Origin: Euborellia annulipes
Taxonomy: Eukaryota; Arthropoda; Insecta; Dermaptera; Anisolabididae
DNA: 64,000 bases
Assembly (NCBI GenBank): GCA_023213315.1
Contig: JAKCPI010009427.1
Location: forward strand, 62,001-126,000
Direction: 5' to 3'
Made by a program: the position numbers and the translations under genes. The notes under the pieces were generated by a model. It saw only the letters and a program-made list of their open reading frames with translations, was not told the origin of the DNA and ran no database searches. Shown here one piece after another: positions 25,177-37,775 of this stretch; the first letter of the stretch is position 1, and each line of letters starts with the position of its first letter.

Positions 25177-25317
25177 TTTTTTACTTTCTCTTAGCCTATA
25201 TATGAAATATATAGGAGAGAAAGTATTGCGATCATGTCAAAAATTCGATGTCGAGATTTTGATGGATATACATGTTTTGAGGTCCCCTGAGTCCAAAAAA
25301 GTGGGTCCCGCAAATTG

Positions 25318-25376
<59 letters not shown>

Positions 25377-26025
25377 TGTATGTGTGGACAGATTTTTAGC
25401 ATGAAGGAATTGAGCTACCGGATTGAAATTTTATATTTAACTTAGGTACCTTCCCACACGCTCAAAATAAGCTTTTGAACAAAATCGGCCAAAAAGTACT
25501 AGTACTTTACTGATGTACTTTTTCAGTTTTTTTCGATTTTCTCAAAATTCCCTCCAAGGATTTTTTTTAAAATTCAAAAATCAATTATTTTTTAGATGCT
25601 CTTTAAAATGTATATTCTCATTTTGCCGTTGAAACCTTCTGGAGACCACTTTACTCTTGTTCTTTTAGCATGAAGGAATTGAGCTACCGGATTGAAATTT
25701 TATATTTAACTTAGGTACCTTCCCACACGCTCAAAATAAGCTTTTGAACAAAATCGGCCAAAAAGTACTAGTACTTTACTGATGTACTTTTTCAGTTTTT
25801 TTCGATTTTCTCAAAATTCCCTCCAAGGATTTTTTTTAAAATTCAAAAATCAATTATTTTTTAGATGCTCTTTAAAATGTATATTCTCATTTTGCCGTTG
25901 AAATCTTCTGGAGACCACTTTACTCTTGTTCTTCATAGGAAAGATAGAAATGGTTGCCATGGTAACGGAATTTAAATCTTTTTCTTTTTATTAGATTAAA
26001 AATCAATTATTATTTAAATTCCCAT
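25177..26025 (-). repeat. R1 copy, second unit, with internal 269-bp duplication
   Basis: It repeats 24646-25176 closely but contains a TG microsatellite (25320-25374) and an internal direct duplication: 25393-25661 is repeated at 25662-25930. Near-identity implies recent events. Confidence 0.8.
25320..25374 (+). repeat. TG dinucleotide microsatellite, about 27 units
   Basis: Uninterrupted TG run inside R1. The equivalent run at 24789 is about 9 units. Confidence 0.95.
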
Positions 26026-26952
26026 TTATTTGTGTCTTTAATTGCTTAGGAGAAAACATATATATATCTCTCTCTCTCACTTGCAAACATTATCGCCTGT
26101 CTCTCCGCCTTCTCTCATAGGCCTAATGTTAATTTCCTATAGGGATTTTTATGTTAATTTCGATTCAAAAGGGGGTCCCCTTTGAAACTTTTTAGGCATT
26201 TAAAATTTTTTTTTCCAATTCTTATGAAATTTTGTATTTATTTACGATTCTCTATTGTGTATAAAATGTCCAAATATGAGATTAAAATTTTTAAAAATAA
26301 CCATAGTTTATTTCAAGCAGTCAACATTTAAAATCCAAGTTTGAAACTAAGGTGCTATCGGAAACTAAATATATCTCGACACAAAAAATCTGGTGTGACC
26401 AGCACAGTGCGCAACTTTCTCTTACCGAAGGGTAAGAGAAAGTTGTGTGCTGTGCGCCAGTCACACCAGATTTTTTAAATTTATTTGTGTCTTTAATTGT
26501 TTCAAAGAAAACATATATGTCTCTCTCTCACTTGCAAACATTATCGTCTCTCTCTACTCTTTTTTAAATTCCCTTTCCACCTTATCTTCGCATAGGAACA
26601 ATGTTAATTTCCTATAGGGATTTGTATGTTAATTTCGATTCAAAAGGGGGTCCCCTTTAGAACTTTTTAGGCATTTAAAATTTTTTTTTCCAATTCTTAT
26701 GAAATTTTGTATTTATTTACGATTCTATATTGTGTATAAAATGTCCAAATATGAGATTAAAATTTTTAAAAATAACCATAGTTTATTTGAAGCAGTCAAC
26801 ATTTAAAATGCAAGTTTGAAACTAAGGTGCTATCGGAAACTAAATATATCTCGACACAAAAAATCTGGTGTGACCAGCACGGTGCACAACTTTCTCTTAC
26901 CGAAGGGTAAGAGAAAGTTGTGTGCTGTGCGCCAGTCACACCAGATTTTTTT
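26026..26952 (+). repeat. Tandem pair of 455-bp units ending in the R1 hairpin module
   Basis: Units at 26026-26480 and 26481-26952, each from TTATTTGTGTCTTTAATTG through AAAAGGGGGTCCCCTTT to the full module. Related single copies occur at 52134-52420 (plus) and 53625-53760 (minus), so this is an independent dispersed unit that carries the module. Confidence 0.85.
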
Positions 26953-27046
26953 AATAATAATCAAGTATTTTTTTTGATCTGAAAAAAAAGAAATAGTTAA
27001 ATAATATGATCAAATAAAGGATTTTTTTTTAAATAAATCTTTGTTT

Positions 27047-27277
27047 ACAAGTATTACGTAACGCAATTTTTGAAGATTTTTGACCCCCCCCCCCCCCTAG
27101 ACGTTACGTAACGCTCAAGTGGCCATTTTTATCTAAAAATCACAATTATGTTGCGCAAAGTATCGGAAAGTTGCTAAAATACCAGTTACGTAACGCGTTG
27201 TTCACCCCCCCCCTTGTAAGGCATGGTAACGTTTTACGAGACCCCCCTCCCCCCAAATTGCGTTATGTAATACTTGT
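27047..27277. mobile_element. MITE with ACAAGTATTACGTAACGCAA ends
   Basis: Left TIR ACAAGTATTACGTAACGCAA, right end its near-complement, and repeated GTTACGTAACGC and C-run motifs inside. 231 bp. Target duplication not clear, so no family call. Confidence 0.6.
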
Positions 27278-28311
27278 ACGCTCCCTTACACATCGGAGCT
27301 GAGAGTATGTATAATTTGATTAACTGAAGATGGAAATATTTCCTCGAATAAAAAAATACCGGAGATCTCAGTAGGAAATTCAAATAATAAATAAAATTAA
27401 CTAAACCTAGTTAATTTGGATGTGAACTCAAGTGGACTTTGTTAGATTTTATTCACATATTTAGAGAACTTTTTGGAAAATAATTTTTGACTCCACTAGG
27501 TTGATAGAGATCTCTTAAAATAATTGTCGAAAAGTATTCTAGAAAGGTGAAACTATTATAAAAAAAAATAGTCTGCAATTATTTCACAAGCCAATTAAGA
27601 AAGATGTTCACTCTTACATATTTTGTTGATTGATATTTTCAAAGATTAAAAAAGGAGAGAGATACATATATCATTTATAAAAGAAAAAATAAACTCAACT
27701 ATCTCTATTAAGATTATTCCAAATGCTAAAAAAAATTCTCTTTCTCTAAACCAGTAAAAAAAAAAATATGCATAAATTAAATCAACAGTTGATTCATTTA
27801 TCTACCCTTAGATATATATTTTTTAATTAAAAATTTCGTTAAAATTTTAATCTGTTGTAAATAGAATTTCTCGCTAAGCAAATTCTGACCATGAGAAATG
27901 AAGAAGTTAGAGAAGGAAAAGCGAAAAAGAACAAGGACAAGAAGATCTCTAATTAAATCTTGGCTAATCTCAAGCACAAGTGAGATATATGGGCCTGACC
28001 ATGTTTCGGGGATGCTCTCCCTCTCTTCCATTTTCTGTCTGTGCTAGTGTGGCTAGGTCCGCTAATTTCGTATCTTGAGAATATTACTAGAAAGAGATGA
28101 AAAATAAAATTTCTTAGATTATCTTTAGAACTAATACGAAAAGTTGTGAAACGGAAATTTAAAAACGAAGAATAAAAACAAGAGGAGATGAATTACTTTT
28201 TTTTTTGTAATGTATATATTTTGTAAAATTAAATTTCAACAAAATTAAAGTATTTTTTTACAAATTTTTTCATCGAATCTAATAGGCCTATATTTTGATA
28301 TTTTCTGTTTG

Positions 28312-28444
28312 TTACTTTCTCTTGCTTATATGTTAATATATAAAGAAAGTATTGGATTCATGTTAAAAATTTGATGTCGAGATTTCGATGGATATACACG
28401 TTTTGAGGTACCTTGAATCCAAAAAAAGGGGTTTTCGCAACATG

Positions 28445-28476
<32 letters not shown>

Positions 28477-28927
28477 CTGTGAACAAAATATCTCAACAAT
28501 GATAAGAGCGCGTTTGAAATTTTATATTTAAGTACCTCCCTAAGGCGTGAAAACAAAATCGGCCAAAAAGTAGTACTTTACTGATGCACTTTTTCAGTTT
28601 TTCTCGATTTTCTCAAAATTCGATCTAACGATTTTTATTAAAATTCAAAATTCAATTATTTTTTAGATGCTCTTTAAAATGTATATTCTCATTTTGCCCT
28701 CAAAATTGTTTGTAGACCACTTTACTCTTGTAGTTCATAGAAAAGATAGGAGAAATGGTTGCCATGGTAACAAAATATAAATATTTTCCCACGTTTATAA
28801 ATTTAGAACTTGAATTCTATCTAATTTAGGGCTTTCTGTCCACACAAAAAATCTGGTGTGACAAGCACAGAACACAACTTTCAATTACCGAAGGTAAGAG
28901 AAAGTTGTGTGAGACCAGTCACTCCAG

Positions 28928-28930
<3 letters not shown>
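28312..28930 (-). repeat. R1 copy with module
   Basis: Terminal hairpin, TG microsatellite (28447-28475), body, X-box-like site at 28758-28771, and module at 28850-28930, followed by an AT microsatellite. Confidence 0.75.

Positions 28931-28972
<42 letters not shown>
28929..28972. repeat. AT microsatellite
   Basis: About 20 AT units next to the R1 module. A second run lies at 29135-29180. Confidence 0.9.
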
Positions 28973-28981
<9 letters not shown>

Positions 28982-29061
28982 TTTTCACATCTCTCAACAG
29001 AATAATTCCAATTACAGAGAGAAGGAGAAGACATTGGCAATGTTTGAAAATTTTCACGGTA

Positions 29062-29131
29062 AGTGGAATTTGAACCCGAGTTGTATAGCAACTCTAGATT
29101 CGTAATCCGCAGCTTAACAGATTAGCCACGA

Positions 29132-29134
<3 letters not shown>
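29062..29134 (-). repeat. Class II tRNA-like element (Ser/Leu type)
   Basis: Minus strand: A box TGGCTAATCTGTTAAG, long variable arm GAGTTG-CTATA-CAACTC, and B box GGGTTCAAATTCC. The acceptor stem does not close well, so a tRNA-derived SINE or pseudogene is more likely than a working tRNA. Confidence 0.5.
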
Positions 29135-29182
<48 letters not shown>

Positions 29183-29185
<3 letters not shown>

Positions 29186-31090
29186 GTGTATCGAAAAGAA
29201 AGCTGCTGATACAAGATATACTTTAAGCACTGCAGATCATCTCTCTCAAGCAGATGTATTTCAACCTCGATATACTAACTACAACGATCTTTACCAGTGA
29301 TGAGGAAGATATATTAAATTTAGGATACAAGTATGCACCTTCTTCTAAGAAAACCAACTTACACAAAATCGCTATAGAACTTGAAACCCAAACCAGCAGA
29401 CATCGAAATTATCCTGTAATAGCTAGCCAAATTGGGAACACTCTCAATAAAATACAGAAAAAATTAAACGCACTAATAAATCACCTCCTAGAAAAACTTT
29501 TTAGAAGTATAGTCTTAAAATTGAAGTTTTTGGTTAGAAAACATGAAAAAAATTGAAAAATATTTTTTTGTAATTTTTTTTAGAGGGCGCACGGAGCCTT
29601 TGAAAATGCCATTTGTAGACCCCTTTTTTAGCTTTCGAGTCGTAACTCTCAATGTGGCGGGCAAAAAAATTTGATTTTCAGATATATCGTGGGTAATTTT
29701 ATTACCTTTAAGTGTATGGTACAGATATACATGAAACTTGCGATATAACACCACTAAAGGGAGAACAAATGTGTCAAAAATGCCATTTTTAGCCCTTTTT
29801 TAAATATTATAGCTGTTAAAAATCTTTTTAGAGTTTTTTTATTAATTTGTTGAAATAAGTTTTGGATACGTGCATGCCATTAAATTAAAGGTCAGTTTGA
29901 TCTAACATTTTGAAGGTACACTGTTAAAAAACTTCCTATACAAGTATAGGAACTCTGTTTCATAAACTGTTTATGAATATTCATATCGGGTATATGAGAA
30001 AATTCAATTTGTAGCCAACCTAACAAATTTCTTGTATATTTTAAAATTAATTATTTTGGTAAAAATTGTTAATTTTAATTTAAATTTTTAACTTTGCCCT
30101 GCAACCGTAGGTTGGACAGGTAAAGTTGATGTAATTGTAAAAAAAATCGAAATTTTTCTGAAGCTGCCAAAATGCGTTTTGAGGTCCCCTGAATTCATTT
30201 AAGTAGTTTTTGGAATGATGTCTGTGTGTATGTCTGTGGTAATTTTTTTCGTCAACGAAAATTCAAAAACTATTCATCCAATTGTTTTGAAATTTTTCAC
30301 ACATAAACTAGAGGTAAAGCTCAAGAACTGAAAAATATATATACTCTGTGCTGAAAAGCTTTTGGTAAATATCAGACCATTAGGGGGCGAATTTCAAACC
30401 AGAATTTAATAAATTTAGATTTGTGAAATAAATTTTAAAAGAATAATTTCAAGTTTCCTTAAAATAATTATAAAATAATATTAATAAAAATTCCTTGAAG
30501 TAGTCGAGTTATTTGAGAACGTTTAGACCAGTGATTCTCAACTTGTCGCGGTACACTTTTAACGATTTCAAAATTTGGCGGCACACAAAGAAAAAGAAAA
30601 GTTTAAAAGTTGGTAATTTGTTCATAAAGTTTTATATTAATTTTATTTCATATCCTGTGTATATTAATATTAAATCACCGAAGTGTGGGAAAAATGATTG
30701 AAAATTCATATTTTTTTTTACAGTGTAAGTATGTACAATTCATCTCAAAAAAGGACTGAAAATGGCATTTTTGACACATTTGTGGGCCCTCTAGTAGTGT
30801 TATATTGCCAAGTTTCCCGTATATTTGTATTATACACTTGAAGGTAATAAATTTACTCACAATATATCCGAAAATCAATTTTTTCTGCCCGCCCACATTG
30901 AGAGTTACAGCTCGAAAGTTAAAAAAAGGCGCCAAAAAATGGCATTTTCAAAGGCTCCGTGCGCCCTCTAAAAAAAATTAAGAAAAAAATATTTTTCAAT
31001 TTTTTTCATGTTTTCTAACCAAAAATTTCAATTTTAGACCATACTTCCCAAAGGTTTTTTTTTTCCAAGGTTCTTTTCGATACTCCCTAT
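29183..31090. mobile_element. 1.9-kb inverted-repeat element with a retroelement-like ORF remnant
   Basis: Ends AGAGTGTATCGAAAAGAA and TTCTTTTCGATACTCCCTAT are inverted copies. Longer subterminal arms (29510-29830 and 30690-31035) are also inverted, around GGCGCACGGAGCCTTTGAAA. Near the left end a frame contains TSDEEDILNLGYKYAPSSKK, which recalls the start of Penelope-like element proteins. A TGATGA break sits just before it, so it is decayed. The arms match that origin but the superfamily is unproven. Confidence 0.55.
30529..30600 (+). mobile_element. Possible hAT left end
   Basis: CAGTGATTCTCAACTTGTCG followed by CGGTACAC and GGCGGCACAC resembles a widespread hAT terminus. No matching right end was found. 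Confidence 0.35.
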
Positions 31091-32909
31091 ATTTTTAAGG
31101 TATGGCTTCTTTAATAAAAATTTTCTATCTAATTATTTTATTTAAATATTAATTTAATTTTTAATTAATTTTGAAAAATTTCATATAATTTGTAATCTTA
31201 ATTTTTTTTTGAATTTTTGACACTATTTTTTTTTAATTTAGAGAATGATTAGGATTATTGAATAGTTTTGTTTTTTTTTAACTTTAATTTTTTTTATATA
31301 ATGTTATTCAAAATAAATAAAATTCATGTTTTGAAATTTGATAATGTATTGAATATAAAGTTATACTTTCTTTTTGAAATTTATTTTCATTTCAAAATAA
31401 AAGCAAATTTATTTTAACTGGTAGATGCAATATATATATTAAAATTTATTTTTCTTTTGAATTTTAAATATCTCACATGTTTTCAGGGAGTTCCTTGTTC
31501 TCAGGGCATTTTATTTATCGTCATCATTTTTCCTGGAGACTACATTTTTCCAGGGCCCTAAATCATTTTTCTCAATTTCAATTGGTTAAGGAATCTTTTT
31601 TTTTAATTAATTTTTCTTATTTTCTTTTTTTGATATTAAATATGTATGTTTCTTGATATGAGAGTTCTTTGTTCTCGGAACAATTTATTTATTCTGTTTT
31701 TTGTTTAGATCACTCACCTTCAGTTAAAACACAATTTTTTTTTATTCTCAAATAATAATACTTGATTTAACAATTCCAAGTCAGTTTTTCTTATTAATCC
31801 TGTCCCCACAGAACATAAAAATTATTTTTTTATTGGAATTTTAATCATGAAAATGATGATTTTGTCACTTTTAAGGTTGAAGGCCCCCAGGGATACAGAC
31901 CTCCTGCCCTCTCCTATCTCTGCCACCCTGTATATAATATTTTAATTTATAGAGATTATTATGGAATAAAATTTCAATTTGTTATTTAATAATATATTTT
32001 TTTCAGTGTTCTTTTGAATTGTTTCTTATTTTTCAATCTTTATGGAGAACATATTTTTTGGAAGGCCTGAAAATTTTATTAATTTAAATAGGTAAGCATG
32101 TATCATTTATTTTTGTATTTATTGTATTTATTGTTAGTACTTGCCTCTTTAATTTAGTTTTGGATCAGATAATCGAGAGATTAGCTGGTATCTAGCTGAA
32201 TTATTTATTCTTAAAATCAAAGACAAAAAATTTACTTAAAATATCTTAATAAATTTTATTATAATAAAGAAATTTATTTTATTTATCGATAGCAACAGCA
32301 TATGACTTGAATTCAAATAAGCTTTTATAAAAATTAATCTATCAAAATAAAGTTTTTTTTTTTTTTTTTTTTTTTTAATACAATAAAATAATAAACATCA
32401 ATTTTTGAAAATTTATCTTGACTCCTTGAACTTAAAGTACACTTGAGAAAGTTTTTAATAACATCAAATTCCTTTTAATTCCCAATTGTCAATCGGATCT
32501 GGATTTTTTTTTTTTTTTTTTTGCAAGAGAAGATTAAGTGAAAAATCTATAAAGCGAGTTGTGGCACGTGGGGCCATGCTCTTATTCTCTCTCTCCCATG
32601 ACGAATATATACATCTGAGAGCATTATATATACTATAATTTTATCGATTATGCCTTTATTATTATTTTAACCTTGTAATGAAGGTGGGGTCAGCTCCCTC
32701 CAGAGACACCTCCAGCTACGTGACCTCACTTACTCCATTTACCTTTACGCCTCCCAGATTTAAATTTTCAACTGCCCTATTAATATTTTTAAATAAAAAA
32801 TAATTGTAGGAGGAATTGAAGAATTTAAGAAACAAAAATATTCATATTTTGGTTTGGTGGAGGATTAAACTAATAAATATATCTATTTTTAAGTTCCACA
32901 ACTGTGCCT

Positions 32910-32961
<52 letters not shown>

Positions 32962-33754
32962 ATAGAATAGAATAGTATTTTTTTATAAAAAAAACCTATT
33001 TAGCAAAAATTTATAGAATTTGGTTTTAAAAAGTGCCAGATAAATGTCGAGATTTTGAGGGATATATATATTAAATATATATAATGATCAAAATAAAGTA
33101 TGAAAATAATGAACTACAAGGTTAAAAAGAAAAAATTTTAATGTTTATATTTAATTAAAATTTTAAAATTTTGGCAACAAATAATTTTTAAATATTTAGA
33201 TTGAAAAAGCAAAGTTGATAAAATAACAATTTGGATAAAAAAAAAAAAAATTAAACTTAGCAAATAAAAAAAAAAGTCGATAGACATTGTCTGGCTTGTC
33301 TCGGAGTTTCTTTACGCGAAAAGATGTTGAATTCCCACGGGAACGAGGCTCGGGAGGGAATTAAATGTGTATATCAAATACGTTGAAGGACGTTGTTGCC
33401 TCTTTGGTTTTCATTTAACAATCAGGGGGAGAGGAATGGATGAAATATTAAGTAGGAAAAATATCCGCAAACGATATATTCAAATGGAAAGAATATCAAT
33501 GAAAAATAATACCAAATCAACAATTCCAAAAATAAAAGAGAGAGAAGAAAAAAAAGAGGATCATAAGCCACAGATGTATATATAAAGATAAAATAACATT
33601 CGTTTAATCTGATCTTTTTTGTTTAAGCAATATTTTCATTAAGATAAAATTAAATTAGGGGAGTTAGAATTTTTGAATATAGGCCTAAAAATTAGAAAAA
33701 ATATTTTAATCTTCTATCTTCTATATATATAAAAATGAATTGGAAAAATGCATA
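31091..33754. other. AT-rich region, no gene seen
   Basis: Pyrimidine-rich to 32100, then T-runs and a compound microsatellite. 33280-33420 and 32670-32760 are GC-richer and unique-looking but lack exon signals. The 72-codon frame at 33367 is unsupported. Confidence 0.45.
32909..32978. repeat. Compound microsatellite
   Basis: AT run, then AG run, then AATAG pentamers, contiguous. Confidence 0.9.
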
Positions 33755-34040
33755 TAATATATATGTTCTCTAGAAATTCATAATTTTCAATGAATCTATT
33801 TCAAATTAAGCACACAAATAGTATTTGAATCGGGGAGTAACGTAATAATTTGAATCCCTTAAATGATTTGGGAAATTAATTATAATCAAATTTCTTCAAT
33901 ATCTGAAGACAAATATATTCTTTTCCTTTTGTAGCTTCATGATTTGTGGCCATCTTTCCAGGCATACTACTGTGAATCTTTGGGCAGTCATAAATAGACC
34001 CTTCTGCAGTCCTCACTTGAACTCAAGGTCCTTCCTTAAC
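33755..34040 (+). repeat. Dispersed repeat P, copy 1
   Basis: It matches 38045-38385 in order: TATGTTCT...AATTTTCAATGAATCTAT, GAGTAACGTA, TTCAAATTTCTTCAATAT analogue, CCTTTT, AATAGACCC and GGTCCTTCCTTAAC. Copy 1 lacks the 45-bp hairpin present in copy 2. Confidence 0.6.
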
Positions 34041-34189
34041 TAGAGCAGGAGTAGCGAACCCAAATGATTTTGCGGGCCACTGGAAAACCATCACAACTCA
34101 GCTGGCCGCATATAAAATTATATATCCCCATATTAGATTTAGACCCAGATATTTTTTTGGGATCAAAAAAATAAAATAAATATTAGGCG

Positions 34190-34330
34190 GGCGCCCTAGG
34201 ATAAGGGTAGTCCACCCGCCGCGAAAGCGTGGAAGTCCTGGTTCGACTCCAGGGGGTGCAATTTCGCCCAATCATAAGCACAAACATATCTCGGAAACTT
34301 GCTATCTTAAGCGATATATATTGGTGGCTA
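34190..34330 (+). mobile_element. tRNA-derived SINE S2 with near-cloverleaf head
   Basis: 34190-34260 folds as a tRNA: six of seven acceptor pairs, D stem GGAT/GTCC, four of five anticodon-stem pairs, and T arm CCTGG-TTCGACT-CCAGG with a consensus B box. Position 33 is G rather than T and the closing acceptor pair is lost. The downstream tail (AATTTCGCCCAATCATAAGC) recurs after a degraded head at 41150-41260, so it is a SINE and not a tRNA gene. Confidence 0.65.
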
Positions 34331-34431
34331 ATGAACAGTCTATTTGAACATTGATTGAAAAAATTCCATCCTTTTCAAACAAGGCTCTACCTAGTTAAAA
34401 TAAATATATTTCAAGGAATAGTGGCTGAATT

Positions 34432-35282
34432 TATAATTTATAATGAAGAAATAAAGGCACCAAAGCAAAATAAAGAAAAAATTAATAATAAGGAATTAAT
34501 AATTAAAAAATTAATAATAAGGAAATCAGCGCCTCTTTTTCCACCATACACACTATTTATTTGCAAATATTTCGGGTTGCAGTACGCCACCCAGTAGGCA
34601 ACCCGAAATATTTGCAAATAAATAGTGTGTATGGTGGAAAAAGAGGCGCTGGTTTCCTTCTCCTACTTATTAATTTCAACTTCCACCCCAAACTATTAAA
34701 GAAAAAATTGTTTTTGTGCTTTATTGAACAACAATATCGACGTTTCGGCCGATTCTTCCGGCCTTCAACAAGACATGTATTGTTTGCCTCGAGCTTGGCT
34801 GAGTGATTATCACTCTTGAACAAGAAGTCATGTCAACTGACGAATATTCGCATCTATTATCTGTAACAGCCAAAAATATCCATTTGCTAGAGTTGTGACT
34901 GAGAGCTTTCTCTCTAAGCTTAGAGACTTTAGAGCAAGCGCTTTATTTAGTTGCGTCCAACACATAAATCACATAATAAATTTCCATTATTTAATTATCA
35001 TTAACATCATGCCTTTAAATGCCCATTAAAAGGCCCCTGCTCTCTCTAAACTTTATGGTTGTTTCTCTCATCGAAAGGGTGCACTACTAGAGTGGATACT
35101 TTTGGCTGTTACAGATAATATATCAGAAGCTGCTAAGAGCCCCTCTTAGCTCGAGGCAAGCATAACACGTCTTGATGAAGGCAAGAAGAATTGGCCGAAA
35201 CGTCGACATTGTTGTTCATTAAAGCAAGATAACATTTTTTTCTTTATTTTACTTTGGCTTTATCTCTTCATTATAAAATAAA
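34432..35282. repeat. Nested foldback with 60-bp near-perfect inner palindrome
   Basis: Outer arms: ATAATGAAGAAATAAAGGCA and its complement near 35265. Inner palindrome 34520-34662 with arms of about 60 bp around a short loop. Both halves right of it contain the motif CGACGTTTCGGCC / GGCCGAAACGTCG with a TGATGAAGG or TGTTGAAGG partner. Confidence 0.65.
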
Positions 35283-35342
35283 TATTTTTTGTAAAAGGGT
35301 GATAAACCTCGCGTGTTTAAGGTGGGCCGCGGGTTGGTCCTG

Positions 35343-37368
35343 ATCTAGAGCATACTTGCAATGCAACAATAAATAACTTAAATTGGCAATAAACTTGCCC
35401 GCCGAAGGCGAGCAAAAGAGTCCAGGGTCGAGGCCGAAGGCGAGCATTGCTTTTAGTTAATAATAAAGAAAAAATTCGGCAATCACTTTCCCGTGACTTT
35501 CCAATTCGTGATTATCTTACTCTAAAATTGTAGATCTGTATTAATTTTAGAGTAAATATGTCAAGTAGTACTTTAACTGATAAGTTTTTTACAAAAATTT
35601 TGAAATTTGTCATATTACTTATTTATTTATTTAGTGATATAATATAAGATTCCCAACAGAAAAAATTTTCAATTCTAATTCTAATTACATTGTTTTAAAA
35701 AGTTTTTATTTTTTCAGGAAAAAAAAACATTCAGTTTTCGAAAAAACGTGAAAAATAACGTACTTAATCTTAATATTTTTGAATGAATGCATAGGGTTCA
35801 AAGACCTATGATGACCATTGTTACATGCAACCAGTAAGAAAAAAAATAAATAAGAGTAGGGGGGAGAGACTAAAAAATTTACAAATTTCAAAATTTTTAA
35901 AAAACTTATCAGGTGACTAATGATACTTTCGGTTGTCTTATATACTGCAAACGTTGATATAAATCTAAAATTTTAGTGTAAGAAGTATACACTAAATTTT
36001 ATCTATGTTTTTAAGTAATCGTACGCACACAGAGAGACATAATTCCAAAAATAGTTTTTCGGCCTCAGGGAGGTCTTAATCATCAAACAAAAATCTCTAT
36101 GTCGAATTTTTTGACGATTACAATACTTTTTCTTCGTATACAAAGAGTGTATAGTCAAACGTATTTAAAAACAATTATAATAAGCCAATTAAATATGAGA
36201 TTTTTTTTTCGCTGGGTATTTTTTAAAAAGAAAAGAAATTTCACTAACAAGAATATAAAAAATGTATTAAAGGTAGGTGAAAAAAATAATAATAATTGAC
36301 ATCCGTTAGCTTGATTAAAAAGAGCAAAATATCATTTCTCTTTGTTCAATTAAAAAATTCCCCTTCAATAAATTTTCTTTTGATGTCAATGAAGAAGAAA
36401 AGGTTGTGTCTGTCGAGCTGTTGACAAGCTTGACGTGTACGATATTAAATTGAAACACATTGGAACATGAAGCATCTGATGTAACCAACAAAGTTTGAAA
36501 ATCTTGTGTATAGAAGACGACCAAAAGTCATGAGCTTAATGCTTTAAATAAACGAAGTGTGGAATTTAATTGACGAAAATAAATTGTGATGAAGAAAAAA
36601 ACAAACATTCATATTCTTCATAAATAATAAATAAATAAAATAAAACAGCGCATTTAGGGAATTAGCGAGTTTTAATATTTTGAAGATATCTTAGAAAAAG
36701 ACATTATCATAAATTAAAAAGAAATTTTTTGATAATTACTAAGGGTTGAAAAAAATGACGTCATTTTTTGTGTATTTGGCTGGTTGGAAGGACCATAGAA
36801 ATGTATGTTAATTTTTTAAAGCAAACCATTTTAAATAAATTATCATCCCTCAGGACGTTGAGTGAACTACTGACCTTTGGATCATGAAACAAAAGCCTTG
36901 TGTCTATTTCAGATTCAGAAGAGGGAGAAAATATTGGATTCACCCATATACGGTGTATAAATAGCAAAGTGAAATTAATGTATGAATGGATTGTGAGTTA
37001 AATTGAAATTTTAGAGCAGCCAGAGTCTGATAACGCGGAAAACCTTCAGAGGGGTGCGTGAAAAAGTAATGATTACGATTAATTCTGGAATAATTTCAGA
37101 TTTAGGTTATACCATAGAATTATAAAAAAATTATTAATATTTAATTTTATTAAATAAATAACTATTAATATATTATATCGGTCGCAAATTATTTTAAATA
37201 AACATATAGGGGTAACTTGAAAGTTAACAGGGATGGGCATGAACACGATCATTAAATCTGACCCGATCCAGAATTTTAAATTTGTATTAGAATCGAGTAG
37301 GCAAGAAGGATTTGGAAAACTCTAAGGATCTAAAAAAATTATAAAATAATTATCATTATTATATATAT
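35343..37368. other. Mostly unique AT-rich DNA, no firm gene
   Basis: 35390-35450 has repeated CCGAAGGCGAGC. 35950-36160 resembles a distant R1 relative (TCTATGTCGAATTTTTTGAC). 36300-36960 is less AT-rich with open frames on the minus strand (69 and 68 codons) and a plus acceptor near 36911, but no joined model. Confidence 0.4.
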
Positions 37369-37744
37369 AAAAAATCTGGTGTGACTGGTCGCAGTGCCCA
37401 ACTTTTGTGTTCAGTGCTTGTCACACCAGGTTTTTTGTGTCAACATATCCGCCGATATATTAAAATTCAAGATGTAAAATTTATAAACGGGGAAAATATT
37501 TATATTTTGTTAGCATGGCAACCATTTCTCTTATCTTTCCTATGACGTACAAGAGTAGTAAAGTGGTCTTCAGAAGATTTCAATGGGAAAATGAGAATAT
37601 ACACTTTAAAGAGCATCTAAAAAATAATTGATTTTTGAATTTTAATCAGAATTGTTGGATCGAATTTTGAGAAAATCGAAAAAAACTGAAAAAGTTCAAT
37701 CTATTCAATACTTTCTCTCTATATATAGAGGTGAGAGAGAGTAA
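37369..37744 (+). repeat. R1 copy with large internal deletion
   Basis: Module, X-box-like region (GTTAGCATGGCAAC), body to GAAAAACTGAAAAAGTTC, then directly the terminal hairpin. About 250 bases of the usual body are missing. Confidence 0.7.
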
Positions 37745-37775
37745 AATGAAATGGAAAAATATATGAATGTACCAT

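Larger units (their letters stand above)
34046..35342. mobile_element. hAT-like element H4 enclosing a SINE and a foldback
   Basis: Ends CAGGAGTAGCGAACCCAAAT and GGGCCGCGGGTTGGTCCTG are imperfect inverted repeats, flanked by AACTAGAG / ATCTAGAG (7 of 8 bases; 34038-34045, 35343-35350). The 1297-bp length is explained by a tRNA-like SINE (34190-34330) and a foldback (34432-35282) inside it. Confidence 0.6.

Noticed and set aside
25202..25399. 65-codon frame with a long Cys-Val run
   Set aside because: The run is the TG microsatellite in R1.
29062..29134. Working Ser/Leu tRNA gene
   Set aside because: Acceptor and T stems do not close properly despite a good variable arm.
34190..34260. Working tRNA gene
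   Set aside because: The cloverleaf is good but position 33 is not T, the first acceptor pair is lost, and the following tail recurs at 41.2 kb, so a SINE is the better reading.
36761..36967. Plus-strand reading SEEGENIGFTHIRCINSKVK after an acceptor at 36911
   Set aside because: Short, no partner exon, and no start or donor; length is within chance.
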